Shown here piece by piece: positions 26,661-34,122 of a stretch of 64,000 nucleotides of DNA. The first letter of the stretch is position 1; each line of letters starts with the position of its first letter. The notes under the pieces were generated by a model, which ran no database searches, had not been told where the DNA came from, and worked only from the letters and a program-made list of their open reading frames with translations. The DNA comes from Paenibacillus sp. 32352 (GTDB lineage: Bacteria; Bacillota; Bacilli; Paenibacillales; NBRC-103111): assembly GCF_002042965.1 (NCBI RefSeq), contig NZ_MZNT01000013.1, forward strand, positions 186,001 through 250,000, given 5' to 3'. Made by a program: the position numbers and the translations under genes.

Positions 26661-27878
26661 GTGAATTTTTCCTGGAAACGCAATCTTTTCGTATTGTGGA
26701 TCGGCACCTTTCTGGTGAGTATGGCTTACTCGGTATCCATCCCCTTCATGTCCATTTTTTTGCAAGAGGACCTGGGCGTCCACAACCATCTCGAGGCATG
26801 GACCGGCGTCATTTTTGCCTCCACCTTTTTAGCCAGCTCGCTGATTGCGCCCTTCTGGGGGTCGCTCGCCGACAAGTACGGCCGAAAGCCAATGATGCTG
26901 AGAGCGGGCATCTGCTTGGCCATCGCTTATTTCTTGTATTATATCGTGCAAAATCCTTATGAATTGATCCTTGTCCGGATCATGGAAGGCCTGCTTGCCG
27001 GCTACATTCCATCCGCCATCGCTTTGGTAGCGACCAATACGCCGGAAAAACATATCGGTTACGCGCTCGGCATCATTTCCACCTCAAGCGCGACGGCATC
27101 CATACTGGGGCCTTTGCTCGGAGGCGTCGTCAGTCATCTGATCGGACCGCGCGATACGTTCTTCGTCGCGGGCGTGATGGTGCTTATCGCGTTCGTCATC
27201 GCCATCCTGTGGGTGAAGGAGCCTTCCTTTAACAAGACCGATGCCAAGCGTTCCTCCATTGCAAACGATCTGAAAGTGGCCGCTTCGAACAAACCGTTAA
27301 TGTCGGCCCTGCTCATAGTGTTCATTACGTCTACATCCATCATGATTCTGGAGCCGTTATTAACGATCTATGTATTGAAGCTCGGCTCCAGCCAATCCTC
27401 TGCATCGCTGAATGCAGGCATTATTTTCTCCGCCGTCGGCATCGCGACATTGATCGCCGCACCGCGTTGGGGGAAGCTCGGAACCAAACTCGGGTATGAG
27501 AAGGTGCTGTTCATCGGCCTGCTCGGCGGCGGCATAGGCAACCTGCTGCAAATTGCCTTCCACAATCTGATCGGCTTCGGATCGCTGCGCTTTGTGTACG
27601 GTCTGTTCTTCGCAGCCGTCTATCCTGCCTTGAACGCCTTCATCGCGCAGATGACAGACCCGGGCTTCCGCAGCCGCGCGTTCAGCTTGAACCAGTCGGC
27701 GAACCAGATGGGACTGCTGCTTGGCCCTCTGATCGGCGGCTTCCTGGCATCTCAAACCTCGATCCCTATCGTGTTCGCTATCAATGGGTGTATGCTTCTT
27801 CTCGTTGCGGTCTTATTGAAAATCCCGAGATTTTCGTTCCATACCAGCCCTGCCTCTTTGAAGGAAACTTCCAAGTAG
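26661..27878 (+). CDS. MFS efflux transporter, MdtG-like
   Basis: 405 residues, twelve membrane helices, with WGSLADKYGRKPMMLRA between helices 2 and 3, typical of DHA1-family exporters. GTG 26661 is chosen because GAGGGAG is 9 bases ahead and a TATGAT -10 element lies at 26623-26628, overlapping the earlier in-frame ATG 26625, which has no ribosome site. The substrate is unknown. A hairpin follows the stop. Confidence 0.88.
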   Translation: MNFSWKRNLFVLWIGTFLVSMAYSVSIPFMSIFLQEDLGVHNHLEAWTGVIFASTFLASSLIAPFWGSLADKYGRKPMMLRAGICLAIAYFLYYIVQNPYELILVRIMEGLLAGYIPSAIALVATNTPEKHIGYALGIISTSSATASILGPLLGGVVSHLIGPRDTFFVAGVMVLIAFVIAILWVKEPSFNKTDAKRSSIANDLKVAASNKPLMSALLIVFITSTSIMILEPLLTIYVLKLGSSQSSASLNAGIIFSAVGIATLIAAPRWGKLGTKLGYEKVLFIGLLGGGIGNLLQIAFHNLIGFGSLRFVYGLFFAAVYPALNAFIAQMTDPGFRSRAFSLNQSANQMGLLLGPLIGGFLASQTSIPIVFAINGCMLLLVAVLLKIPRFSFHTSPASLKETSK

Positions 27879-27907
27879 CTTTCCTCCTACCCTGTAAAAC
27901 ATAAAAA

Positions 27908-27930
27908 GCCGACCTTTTTTTGAGGTCGGC
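27908..27930. terminator. Hairpin with T/A-rich loop after the MFS gene
   Basis: GCCGACCT / AGGTCGGC perfect 8-bp stem; on the minus strand it is followed by TTTTTATG, so it is a better terminator for minus-strand transcripts leaving the palindromic element. Confidence 0.6.
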
Positions 27931-27931
27931 G

Positions 27932-28127
27932 AATGAGAAGCCTTTAGCTTCGTGAAATTTGCTATATAAGGAAGTGGGGTATGCCTCGAAGGAGTTTACG
28001 TCCGCCTTTGAAACCCGTGAACATACCATTAATTTTAATCAAAGATTCACGGGTTTCAACAGCGGCTGGAGGGGCATATCCCACTGGAATATAGTAGCAA
28101 CATTTCAAGTGAACCAGGCTTCTCATT
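27932..28127. repeat. 196-bp long imperfect palindrome
   Basis: Nested inverted arms run through the whole stretch: AATGAGAAGCCT (27932-27943) with 28116-28127 (12/12), GTGGGGTATGCC (27974-27985) with 28073-28084 (11/12), and TTGAAACCCGTGAA (28008-28021) with 28046-28059 (14/14), around a 24-base AT-rich centre. Hairpins flank both sides. No protein was recognised on either strand. A miniature mobile element or a large structured RNA are both possible. Confidence 0.65.
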
Positions 28128-28130
28128 AAT

Positions 28131-28159
28131 AAAGCCGGCCTCAACAAGGCCGGCTTTTT
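28131..28159. terminator. Strong bidirectional terminator
   Basis: AAAGCCGGCCT / AGGCCGGCTTT around a 5-base loop, with T-run on the plus strand and A-rich partner giving T on the minus strand; ends the MFS gene at 28163. Confidence 0.85.
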
Positions 28160-28162
28160 ATG

Positions 28163-29359
28163 TTAGTGTGACGATTCTGCCCGATCAATATGCAACAAAT
28201 GCTTCCGGCTGCTCAATACGAGCAGAACAGAGATAAGCACGAAGCAGCCGCCTACGATGAACGGCACATGAGGGTTATACCACTCGGCCAGCTTGCCTGC
28301 AAACCACGGAGCGATCGCTCCTCCAAGGAAACGCAGGAAGCTGTATGCCGCCGAAGCGGTTGGACGCTCGACCGGAGCGGCCTGCATCACCGCCGTCGTG
28401 ATCAGCGTATTGTTGTTCCCCAAGAAAGCGCCCGCGATGATAACCGCGATAATGACGATCGCTTTGCTCGACGTCCAAATCCCCATCGCAAACAAGGTTA
28501 AAGCAAACAAGGTCAGCATGATGCACATGGAGGAGATGGTGCCGTATCGTCTTTCAAGCTTAGGCGCCATGAATACGGATGTGGCTGCAAGAAGAAGTCC
28601 CCAGCCGAGGAAGACGTACCCCAGGCCCCGTTCTTTCAGATGCATAACGAATGGCGAATAAGCCAGCAAGGTGAAAAATCCGAAGTTATACAAAAATGCA
28701 GTCAGTCCGAGCGTCAGCAGCGCACGGTATTTCAATGCCCGGAACGGGTCCATCAAGGAGCTTTTAGCCTTCGTTAGCTTCTTCGTTTTTGGCATCATGA
28801 TGAGAAGGAAAACAAAAGCGACCACCATCAGCACGCTAACGCCGAAGAACGGGCCGCGCCAGGAGATGGAGCCAAGCTCCCCGCCCAGCAAGGGACCAAC
28901 GGAAATCCCTAGACCAATGGCCGCTTCATAGAGAATGATGGCTTGGGCCGTTCCTGCAGTGGATAAGGAGACGATGGCGGATAATGCCGTAGCGACAAAA
29001 AGCGCATTCCCGAGTCCCCAGCCGCCGCGAAGCCCGACCAGAGTCCAAATGCCGTTAGAAGCGCCGCCCAATGCGGCGAATATAGCGATGATGATAATCC
29101 CCAGCAGCAAAGTCCATTTGGTACCCAATCTGGACGACACGACGCCTGTAATCAGCATGGCAATGGCCATGACCATGTTATAGCTTGTGAAAAGCAATGT
29201 AACCTGGCTTGGGGTTGCATTCATTTTTTCAGCGATGGCGGGCAAAATAGGATCGACAAGGCCGATCCCCATAAATGCGATGATACAAGCAAAGCCTACG
29301 GCCCATACCGCTTTGGGTTGACTCAATAACCCTGTTTTCTCTGTTGATGCAGGTTCCAT
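28163..29359 (-). CDS. MFS multidrug efflux transporter, YfmO-like
   Basis: 398 residues with twelve helices and the DHA1 pattern (GIGLVDPILPAIAEKM in helix 1, LGTKWTLLLG in loop 2-3). It is transcribed 22 bases after a MerR-family gene, the same arrangement as yfmP-yfmO of B. subtilis, where the MerR protein controls the pump. AGGAG lies 12 bases before ATG 29359; an in-frame TTG 29371 would start right at the ribosome site and is less likely. The exported compound is unknown. Confidence 0.88.
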   Translation of the reverse strand: MEPASTEKTGLLSQPKAVWAVGFACIIAFMGIGLVDPILPAIAEKMNATPSQVTLLFTSYNMVMAIAMLITGVVSSRLGTKWTLLLGIIIIAIFAALGGASNGIWTLVGLRGGWGLGNALFVATALSAIVSLSTAGTAQAIILYEAAIGLGISVGPLLGGELGSISWRGPFFGVSVLMVVAFVFLLIMMPKTKKLTKAKSSLMDPFRALKYRALLTLGLTAFLYNFGFFTLLAYSPFVMHLKERGLGYVFLGWGLLLAATSVFMAPKLERRYGTISSMCIMLTLFALTLFAMGIWTSSKAIVIIAVIIAGAFLGNNNTLITTAVMQAAPVERPTASAAYSFLRFLGGAIAPWFAGKLAEWYNPHVPFIVGGCFVLISVLLVLSSRKHLLHIDRAESSH

Positions 29360-29381
29360 AGTAACGACCAACTCCTATTTA

Positions 29382-29825
29382 TTATTTTTGCTCATTTTCT
29401 CCGCTCATTCTGGCTATGGCAGCCTGAACTCGTTGTAGAAAATGCTGAATGTCATCGCGCATTTCCGTCATTTTCTGCAGCTTCTCTTCGAGAATGTCCA
29501 GCTGATGCTTCACCACAGGCTCAAGCTCTATTAACTTGGGCAGCTTCTCCTTGTCATCGGAAATTTGCCTGTATCCTTGTCTGTGGGATTCCAGCTCTTC
29601 TGTTAAGGCTACATAACGCTGCAGCTCCTGCAAGGAAAACCCCAGGACGTCACGGGCATTAATCAGCCTTTTCAGCCGGTCAATATGCTCCTGCGTGTAC
29701 AAACGAATTCCGCCTTCACTTCGTTCAGGGGGAGGAAGTAATCCGATCTCCTCATAATATCGAAGCGTCCGTTTGGTCAAGCCGCATTCCTTCGCTACGT
29801 CATCGATCTTGAATTTTGCCGTCAT
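29382..29825 (-). CDS. MerR-family regulator, YfmP-like
   Basis: 147 residues: winged helix-turn-helix (FKIDDVAKECGLTKRTLRYYEEIGLL, split as two stretches at about 5-30), then a long dimerisation helix and no cysteines in the effector region, which argues against metal sensing. AAGG lies 8-10 bases before ATG 29825. The gene heads the operon with the MFS pump and probably regulates it through the dyad upstream. Confidence 0.88.
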   Translation of the reverse strand: MTAKFKIDDVAKECGLTKRTLRYYEEIGLLPPPERSEGGIRLYTQEHIDRLKRLINARDVLGFSLQELQRYVALTEELESHRQGYRQISDDKEKLPKLIELEPVVKHQLDILEEKLQKMTEMRDDIQHFLQRVQAAIARMSGENEQK

Positions 29826-29866
29826 CCGAATCATCCTTCTCTTTTGGTCGTATTCTATTATGCTCC

Positions 29867-29896
29867 AAAGTTAACGTTAACGTCAACTGTAACTTT
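29867..29896 (-). promoter_or_regulatory. Dyad and promoter of the MerR-MFS operon
   Basis: AAAGTTA (29867-29873) and TAACTTT (29890-29896) are inverted repeats around a GTTAACGTTAAC palindrome. On the minus strand TTGACG and CATAAT/ATAATA elements are 18-19 bp apart, the long spacing typical of MerR-controlled promoters. Confidence 0.6.
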
Positions 29897-29960
29897 TAAC
29901 AAAACATCGATTGTAATATGCTTCGAACCTGAACCACCTATACAAATATCCCTGTAATGC

Positions 29961-30016
29961 GGGGGCCACAAAGTATCGTTTAGTACTTTGCGTGGGGGTG
30001 CCCCGATGCTTTTTTT
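29961..30016 (+). other. Structured GC-rich hairpin ending in seven T, no gene upstream
   Basis: CACAAAGTA (29967-29975) pairs with TACTTTG-c-GTG (29984-29994), extended by GGGG/CCCC at 29961-29964 and 30001-30004, then GATGC and TTTTTTT. It looks like the end of a plus-strand transcript, but no plus-strand gene precedes it. A small RNA or orphan terminator is possible. Confidence 0.4.
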
Positions 30017-30030
30017 AAATGTTTCAATAT

Positions 30031-30085
30031 AAAAAAAGACCGCTAATGAATCGGCTGGAGCTCCAGCCTGTTCACTAACGGTCTC
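30031..30085 (-). terminator. Terminator of the sulfonate/nitrate-type ABC operon
   Basis: A 16-bp self-complementary core GGCTGGAGCTCCAGCC lies inside AGACCG/CGGTCT outer arms; the minus strand continues into seven T. Confidence 0.9.
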
Positions 30086-30100
30086 TTATTATAGCCAAGC

Positions 30101-30916
30101 TTATTTCCAAGGCAGCAGCTTGTTTTCAAGCCATTGCAAGCCGCGGTTAAATAGCAAGCCTAACAGCGACAGGACGACAACGCCGACCATAAGCTTCGTC
30201 GTAATCATCAGGTTCCCGTAATGGAGTATCATCGATCCTACGCCTTGCTGAGCCGCGATCATTTCCGCCGAAACGAGCAGCAGGAGCGAGGTCCCTGCAG
30301 CCAGCTTGAGCCCTGCGAAAATCATTGGCAAAGCTCCCGGAAGAATGACCTTCCGGATCACGTTAAAATGGCTGGAACCAAAGGTAACAGCCGCTTTGAT
30401 CCAGATCGGATCGACGTTCTTAACTCCGGAAAACGTATTAATAACGACAGGAAAAAATACGCCGAGCGCAATCATCGTAAATTTAGGCGTTTCCCCGATC
30501 CCAAGCCACAAAATAATCAGCGGCAGCAAAGCGATCTTAGGAATCGGATAGATCGAGTAAACGATCGGGCTGACAATAGCATCGGCCCATTTGGAGAATC
30601 CTAATAACAGGCCGACCACAATCCCGCATACGGCGCCAATGGCGTAACCGACAAGGATACGGTACAAGCTGGCCCACAGGTTCTCATGCAGCTCTCCGCT
30701 CGTCAGCATGTCCCAGCCTGCCGAAAGAATGGCCGTTGGGGCCGGCAAAAACAACGGAGGCATAATGCCCATCCGGCAGACCAGCTCCCAGAGCAGCAGA
30801 ATGACCAGAATCCCGAGTACAGAGGCATACGCCGGTACCTTCAGCTCGAGGAAGGATACCCGGTTGCGGATGACATGGCGCTGCCCGGTTGATTTTTCAT
30901 TTGATGATGCACTCAT
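30101..30916 (-). CDS. ABC permease, SsuC/TauC type
   Basis: 271 residues with six membrane helices and the EAA loop (AAVTFGSSHFNVIRKVILPGALP). This is the membrane part of a nitrate/sulfonate/taurine-class importer. GGAGGG precedes ATG 30916. It is the last gene of a tight three-gene operon, one base after the ATPase stop. Confidence 0.92.
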   Translation of the reverse strand: MSASSNEKSTGQRHVIRNRVSFLELKVPAYASVLGILVILLLWELVCRMGIMPPLFLPAPTAILSAGWDMLTSGELHENLWASLYRILVGYAIGAVCGIVVGLLLGFSKWADAIVSPIVYSIYPIPKIALLPLIILWLGIGETPKFTMIALGVFFPVVINTFSGVKNVDPIWIKAAVTFGSSHFNVIRKVILPGALPMIFAGLKLAAGTSLLLLVSAEMIAAQQGVGSMILHYGNLMITTKLMVGVVVLSLLGLLFNRGLQWLENKLLPWK

Positions 30917-30917
30917 G

Positions 30918-31694
30918 CTATCCCTCCTTCAAAGCTTCTTGGGCGTCATGCCGAATCAGCTCCCAGATTTCATTCGAATAGTTCTCAAAGGCCGCGCGGT
31001 GCTCCTCCTTGTCACGGCCCATTTTGGGCAGATCAATGCGGATTTGCGCTTTAATCTGCCCTGGATGGCGGGACAATACGATCACCCGGTCCGCCAAATA
31101 GACGGCCTCTTGAATGTTATGCGTCACATAAAGCGTGCTCAATCGGGTACGGTCCCAGATCGACAGCAGCTCTTCCTGCATCAGTGTCCGGGTTTGGGCG
31201 TCCAGCGCAGAGAACGGCTCGTCCATCAACAGAAGATCCGGCTCCACCGCAAGCGCCCTTGCGATGCCTGCCCGCTGACGCATACCGCCGGACAGCTGCT
31301 TAGGGAACGCCGACTCAAAGCCGGTCAGCCCTACCATATCGATATAATGCTGTCCTTTTTCCTTCTGCTCCTGCTTGCTTACCCCTTGCTCTTCCAGACC
31401 GAAGATCACATTCTCATAAACGGTACGCCATGGGAACAGAGCAATCTCCTGGAAGACAATGCCGAGACGCGGCGGCTTCGCCGCATCGAAGCCCTCGAAA
31501 TAGACCTCACCTGAGGAAGGAGACAAGAGTCCCCCGACAATGTTAAGCAGCGTCGATTTGCCGCAGCCGCTCGGTCCGACCAGGACAACAAATTCCTGCT
31601 CCTCGATGGCGAAGTTAATGCTTTTGAGAGCCGTTACTTCCCGCTTCTTGGAATCGATAAACTTCTTCTCAACGTTATCTACTACGATCCTCAT
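30918..31694 (-). CDS. ABC ATPase, SsuB/TauB type
   Basis: 258 residues with Walker A GPSGCGKST, signature LSGGMRQRAGIARAL, Walker B LLLMDEPFSALD and switch VTHNIQEAVYLAD. It powers import through the adjacent permease. The start lies 4 bases after the binding-protein stop, with AAGG in the overlap region. Confidence 0.93.
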   Translation of the reverse strand: MRIVVDNVEKKFIDSKKREVTALKSINFAIEEQEFVVLVGPSGCGKSTLLNIVGGLLSPSSGEVYFEGFDAAKPPRLGIVFQEIALFPWRTVYENVIFGLEEQGVSKQEQKEKGQHYIDMVGLTGFESAFPKQLSGGMRQRAGIARALAVEPDLLLMDEPFSALDAQTRTLMQEELLSIWDRTRLSTLYVTHNIQEAVYLADRVIVLSRHPGQIKAQIRIDLPKMGRDKEEHRAAFENYSNEIWELIRHDAQEALKEG

Positions 31695-31698
31695 TGCC

Positions 31699-32763
31699 TT
31701 ATTTCCCCAGCTGCTTCAGGGCTTCATCCAGCAAGCTCGTATTGACGATACCCGCAGGATCAATCGCTTTATCGATCAGCTTTTCTTTGGCATACCAGTC
31801 TACTTGGGTCTTGATGTCGGTAGCGAGAAGTTTTCCGTCACGATCCATGTAAGGCAAGCCCTGTTTCACATTTTCTTCTGGCTGATCCGTGTATTTGGCA
31901 ATGATTTTAACAACCTCATCATAGTTGGCTCCAGGAACCACTTTGCCGTCCTTCTGAGTCAATACCGCGTCATAATAGTAACGAGTCGCTTTGGCATAAG
32001 CCTTCAGGAAACGAACGGACAAATCTTTGTTATCCGCAAGCTTAGGAGAGAAGAATACGCCGGAGGTTTGATATTCAATTTCATCCCCGACTTGTGCCAG
32101 GACGCGGCCGTAGCCTTCTTTGGCGACGGTAGTCAAGTTAGGCTCATTCAGCATAACGGAATCCACTTGCTTGCTCTTGAGCGATTCCATCAAGCCTTTA
32201 ATGCTGTTCAGAGGAACGAGTTCGACGTCCTTCAGCGTCAAGCCATGCTTTTCAAGCAAACGTCCTACCATGTAATGATAGGTGGAGCCTGTTTGGGTAA
32301 TCCCGATTTTTTTGCCTTTCAGCTGTTCAATGGATTTCACGTCGGAATCCGTAGGAACCATGAAAGCCGTCGAAGAGTACCCTTTTTGCTCTCGGCCTTT
32401 ATCGGCAACGATCACAAGCTTCTGTCCGCCTGCAACCATGTTGTACAAGCTTGCGGAGATTCCGGTCGCTCCAACCTGCACGCTTCCGCCCGCTGTTGCT
32501 ACAGCAATCGGTTGTGCCGCGTCAAACCATTTGGGCTTCGCATCGATGCCCTCTTCCTTGAAGTATCCCTTCTCCATAGCAATAAAAATAGGTGCCGAGC
32601 TGGTCAGCTTGAGCATGCCGATATCCATCGAAACCGTCTCTGTCTTAGCCGGTGCAGCGGAGCTTCCGGGAGTTGTTGGGGCGGCTTCTTTTTTTCCACA
32701 GCCAGCTAGTGCGGCGCCGATACCCATTACTAACGTTAGTGCCAAAAGTGATGCCTTTCTCAT
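31699..32763 (-). CDS. Solute-binding lipoprotein, NMT1/SsuA-like
   Basis: 354 residues: signal peptide with lipobox LAGC (cysteine about 22), a short A/P/T linker, then an NMT1/OMS-like binding fold (APIFIAMEKGYFKEEGIDAK, VGATGISASLYN). The class binds sulfonates, nitrate, taurine or thiamine precursors; I cannot tell which. GGAGGG precedes ATG 32763. No GlnR or S-box-like element was seen upstream, so regulation gives no clue. Confidence 0.9.
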   Translation of the reverse strand: MRKASLLALTLVMGIGAALAGCGKKEAAPTTPGSSAAPAKTETVSMDIGMLKLTSSAPIFIAMEKGYFKEEGIDAKPKWFDAAQPIAVATAGGSVQVGATGISASLYNMVAGGQKLVIVADKGREQKGYSSTAFMVPTDSDVKSIEQLKGKKIGITQTGSTYHYMVGRLLEKHGLTLKDVELVPLNSIKGLMESLKSKQVDSVMLNEPNLTTVAKEGYGRVLAQVGDEIEYQTSGVFFSPKLADNKDLSVRFLKAYAKATRYYYDAVLTQKDGKVVPGANYDEVVKIIAKYTDQPEENVKQGLPYMDRDGKLLATDIKTQVDWYAKEKLIDKAIDPAGIVNTSLLDEALKQLGK

Positions 32764-32892
32764 GCTGTTTACCCTCCATTTTTTTTATGCGCAATTGCCA
32801 AACCTTATATCTGTTCGACGCGTTAAAGCAATTATCCTGCCTAAAACACTTTTTTTATTGAACATTGTTTAAAAATATACCTTCAATACAAA

Positions 32893-33387
32893 TTAATGCT
32901 TCCATTTCAAAATATTGTTATCTTGTTCTTGAAGCAGCCGTGCCATATAAACGATTTGCCCCGTATGATACCCGTAATGCACGGTAAGATGGTACAGCAG
33001 CCTTCCTATGGGGCGGTTATAGGTAGCGATTCCCGCGTCTTCCGGGTAATGAACCGTCACTTCCCGTTCCAGATCCTGCTCTGATATAGCCGAGAGCACG
33101 CTTCGCGACTGCTCCCTAACTTCCTTCAATCGGCCGTACAGCTCCTTGCAGGAGAAGCCTCCTTCAGCTCTGAATTCCGCGGAGCGCTCCCGGGTGTAAG
33201 GCAGCCCTCCGATACTGCTTGCAATATTATGGAATTCATTGCCTGCGAGATGAAGACACAGATTGCCAATACTATTAGTCCCCTCTTTCCGCTTCTCCCA
33301 AACCTGAGCATCCGAAATCCGATGCAGCGCCTTCTCGATCTTCTCCAGCTCCTGGTCAAGCAAACTTAAAGTCATTGCAATGAACAT
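32893..33387 (-). CDS. DinB-like four-helix-bundle protein
   Basis: 164 residues of the DinB/YfiT-like metal-binding family. Probable metal histidines lie in LCLHLAGNEFHN and near the C-terminus in HYGYHTGQIVYMARLL. Many members are bacillithiol-dependent transferases or stress proteins. GGAGGT precedes ATG 33387. Confidence 0.8.
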   Translation of the reverse strand: MFIAMTLSLLDQELEKIEKALHRISDAQVWEKRKEGTNSIGNLCLHLAGNEFHNIASSIGGLPYTRERSAEFRAEGGFSCKELYGRLKEVREQSRSVLSAISEQDLEREVTVHYPEDAGIATYNRPIGRLLYHLTVHYGYHTGQIVYMARLLQEQDNNILKWKH

Positions 33388-33480
33388 GCGGCACCTCCCT
33401 TGTGTGAATTACATAATTTTACATTTTCTTGGCTGTTCGAACGTAAAAAGAGCCGGCGTAACCGGCCCTCGTTGCGAGAA

Positions 33481-34065
33481 TTAATCGAAATCGTAGCGCT
33501 GCTCTTTCCAGGGATTCCCATACATATGATACCCGTTCCGCTCCCAAAAGCCCGGCTTATCGTTCGCCATAAATTCGATGCCGCGCAGCCATTTGGCGCT
33601 TTTCCAGAAATACAGATGCGGCACAACCATCCGTACCGGATACCCGTGATCCGGGGTTAAGAGCTCTCCGTTATGCTTCAGGGCAAATAACGAGGTCTCC
33701 TTGAGAAAGTCCTCCAGCGGCAAGTTCGTCGTCCAGCCATGCTCGGCATGCAGCATGACATACTTCGCCTCCGGCTTCAGCTTCACACGCTTCATTACCT
33801 CGGCGACCGCTACCCCCTCCCATACGTTGTCCAGCTTGGACCAGGTGGTCACGCAATGGATGTCGTTACGGAATTCCTGCCGCGGCAGTGCAATAAACTC
33901 CTGGTAGCTGAGCGTCACTTCCTCCTCCACCAGGCCAAACAAGCGAAAATTCCAAAGGCTCATATCGTTGTAATAAGGCACGCTGCCGTAATGCAGCACC
34001 GGAAATCCTTGCGTCAACGTCTGTCCCGGCGGCACCCGGGTGGCCGTCTCTTGATTTGCGCTCAT
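33481..34065 (-). CDS. Sulfite-oxidase-like molybdoenzyme, YuiH type
   Basis: 194 residues consisting of only the Oxidored_molyb domain. The molybdenum-ligating cysteine is in DIHCVTTW, followed by GYPVRMVVPHLYFWKSAKWL typical of the family. There is no signal peptide, so it is cytoplasmic, unlike MsrP. GGAGGAAGG precedes ATG 34065. Its substrate is unknown. It is the second molybdoenzyme in the window, so the host must make molybdopterin. Confidence 0.88.
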   Translation of the reverse strand: MSANQETATRVPPGQTLTQGFPVLHYGSVPYYNDMSLWNFRLFGLVEEEVTLSYQEFIALPRQEFRNDIHCVTTWSKLDNVWEGVAVAEVMKRVKLKPEAKYVMLHAEHGWTTNLPLEDFLKETSLFALKHNGELLTPDHGYPVRMVVPHLYFWKSAKWLRGIEFMANDKPGFWERNGYHMYGNPWKEQRYDFD

Positions 34066-34122
34066 CTTCCCTTCCTCCTTCTGGGTTTATAAGGCTGGCA
34101 AGCCTTCTGCTTCCTCCCTTTA

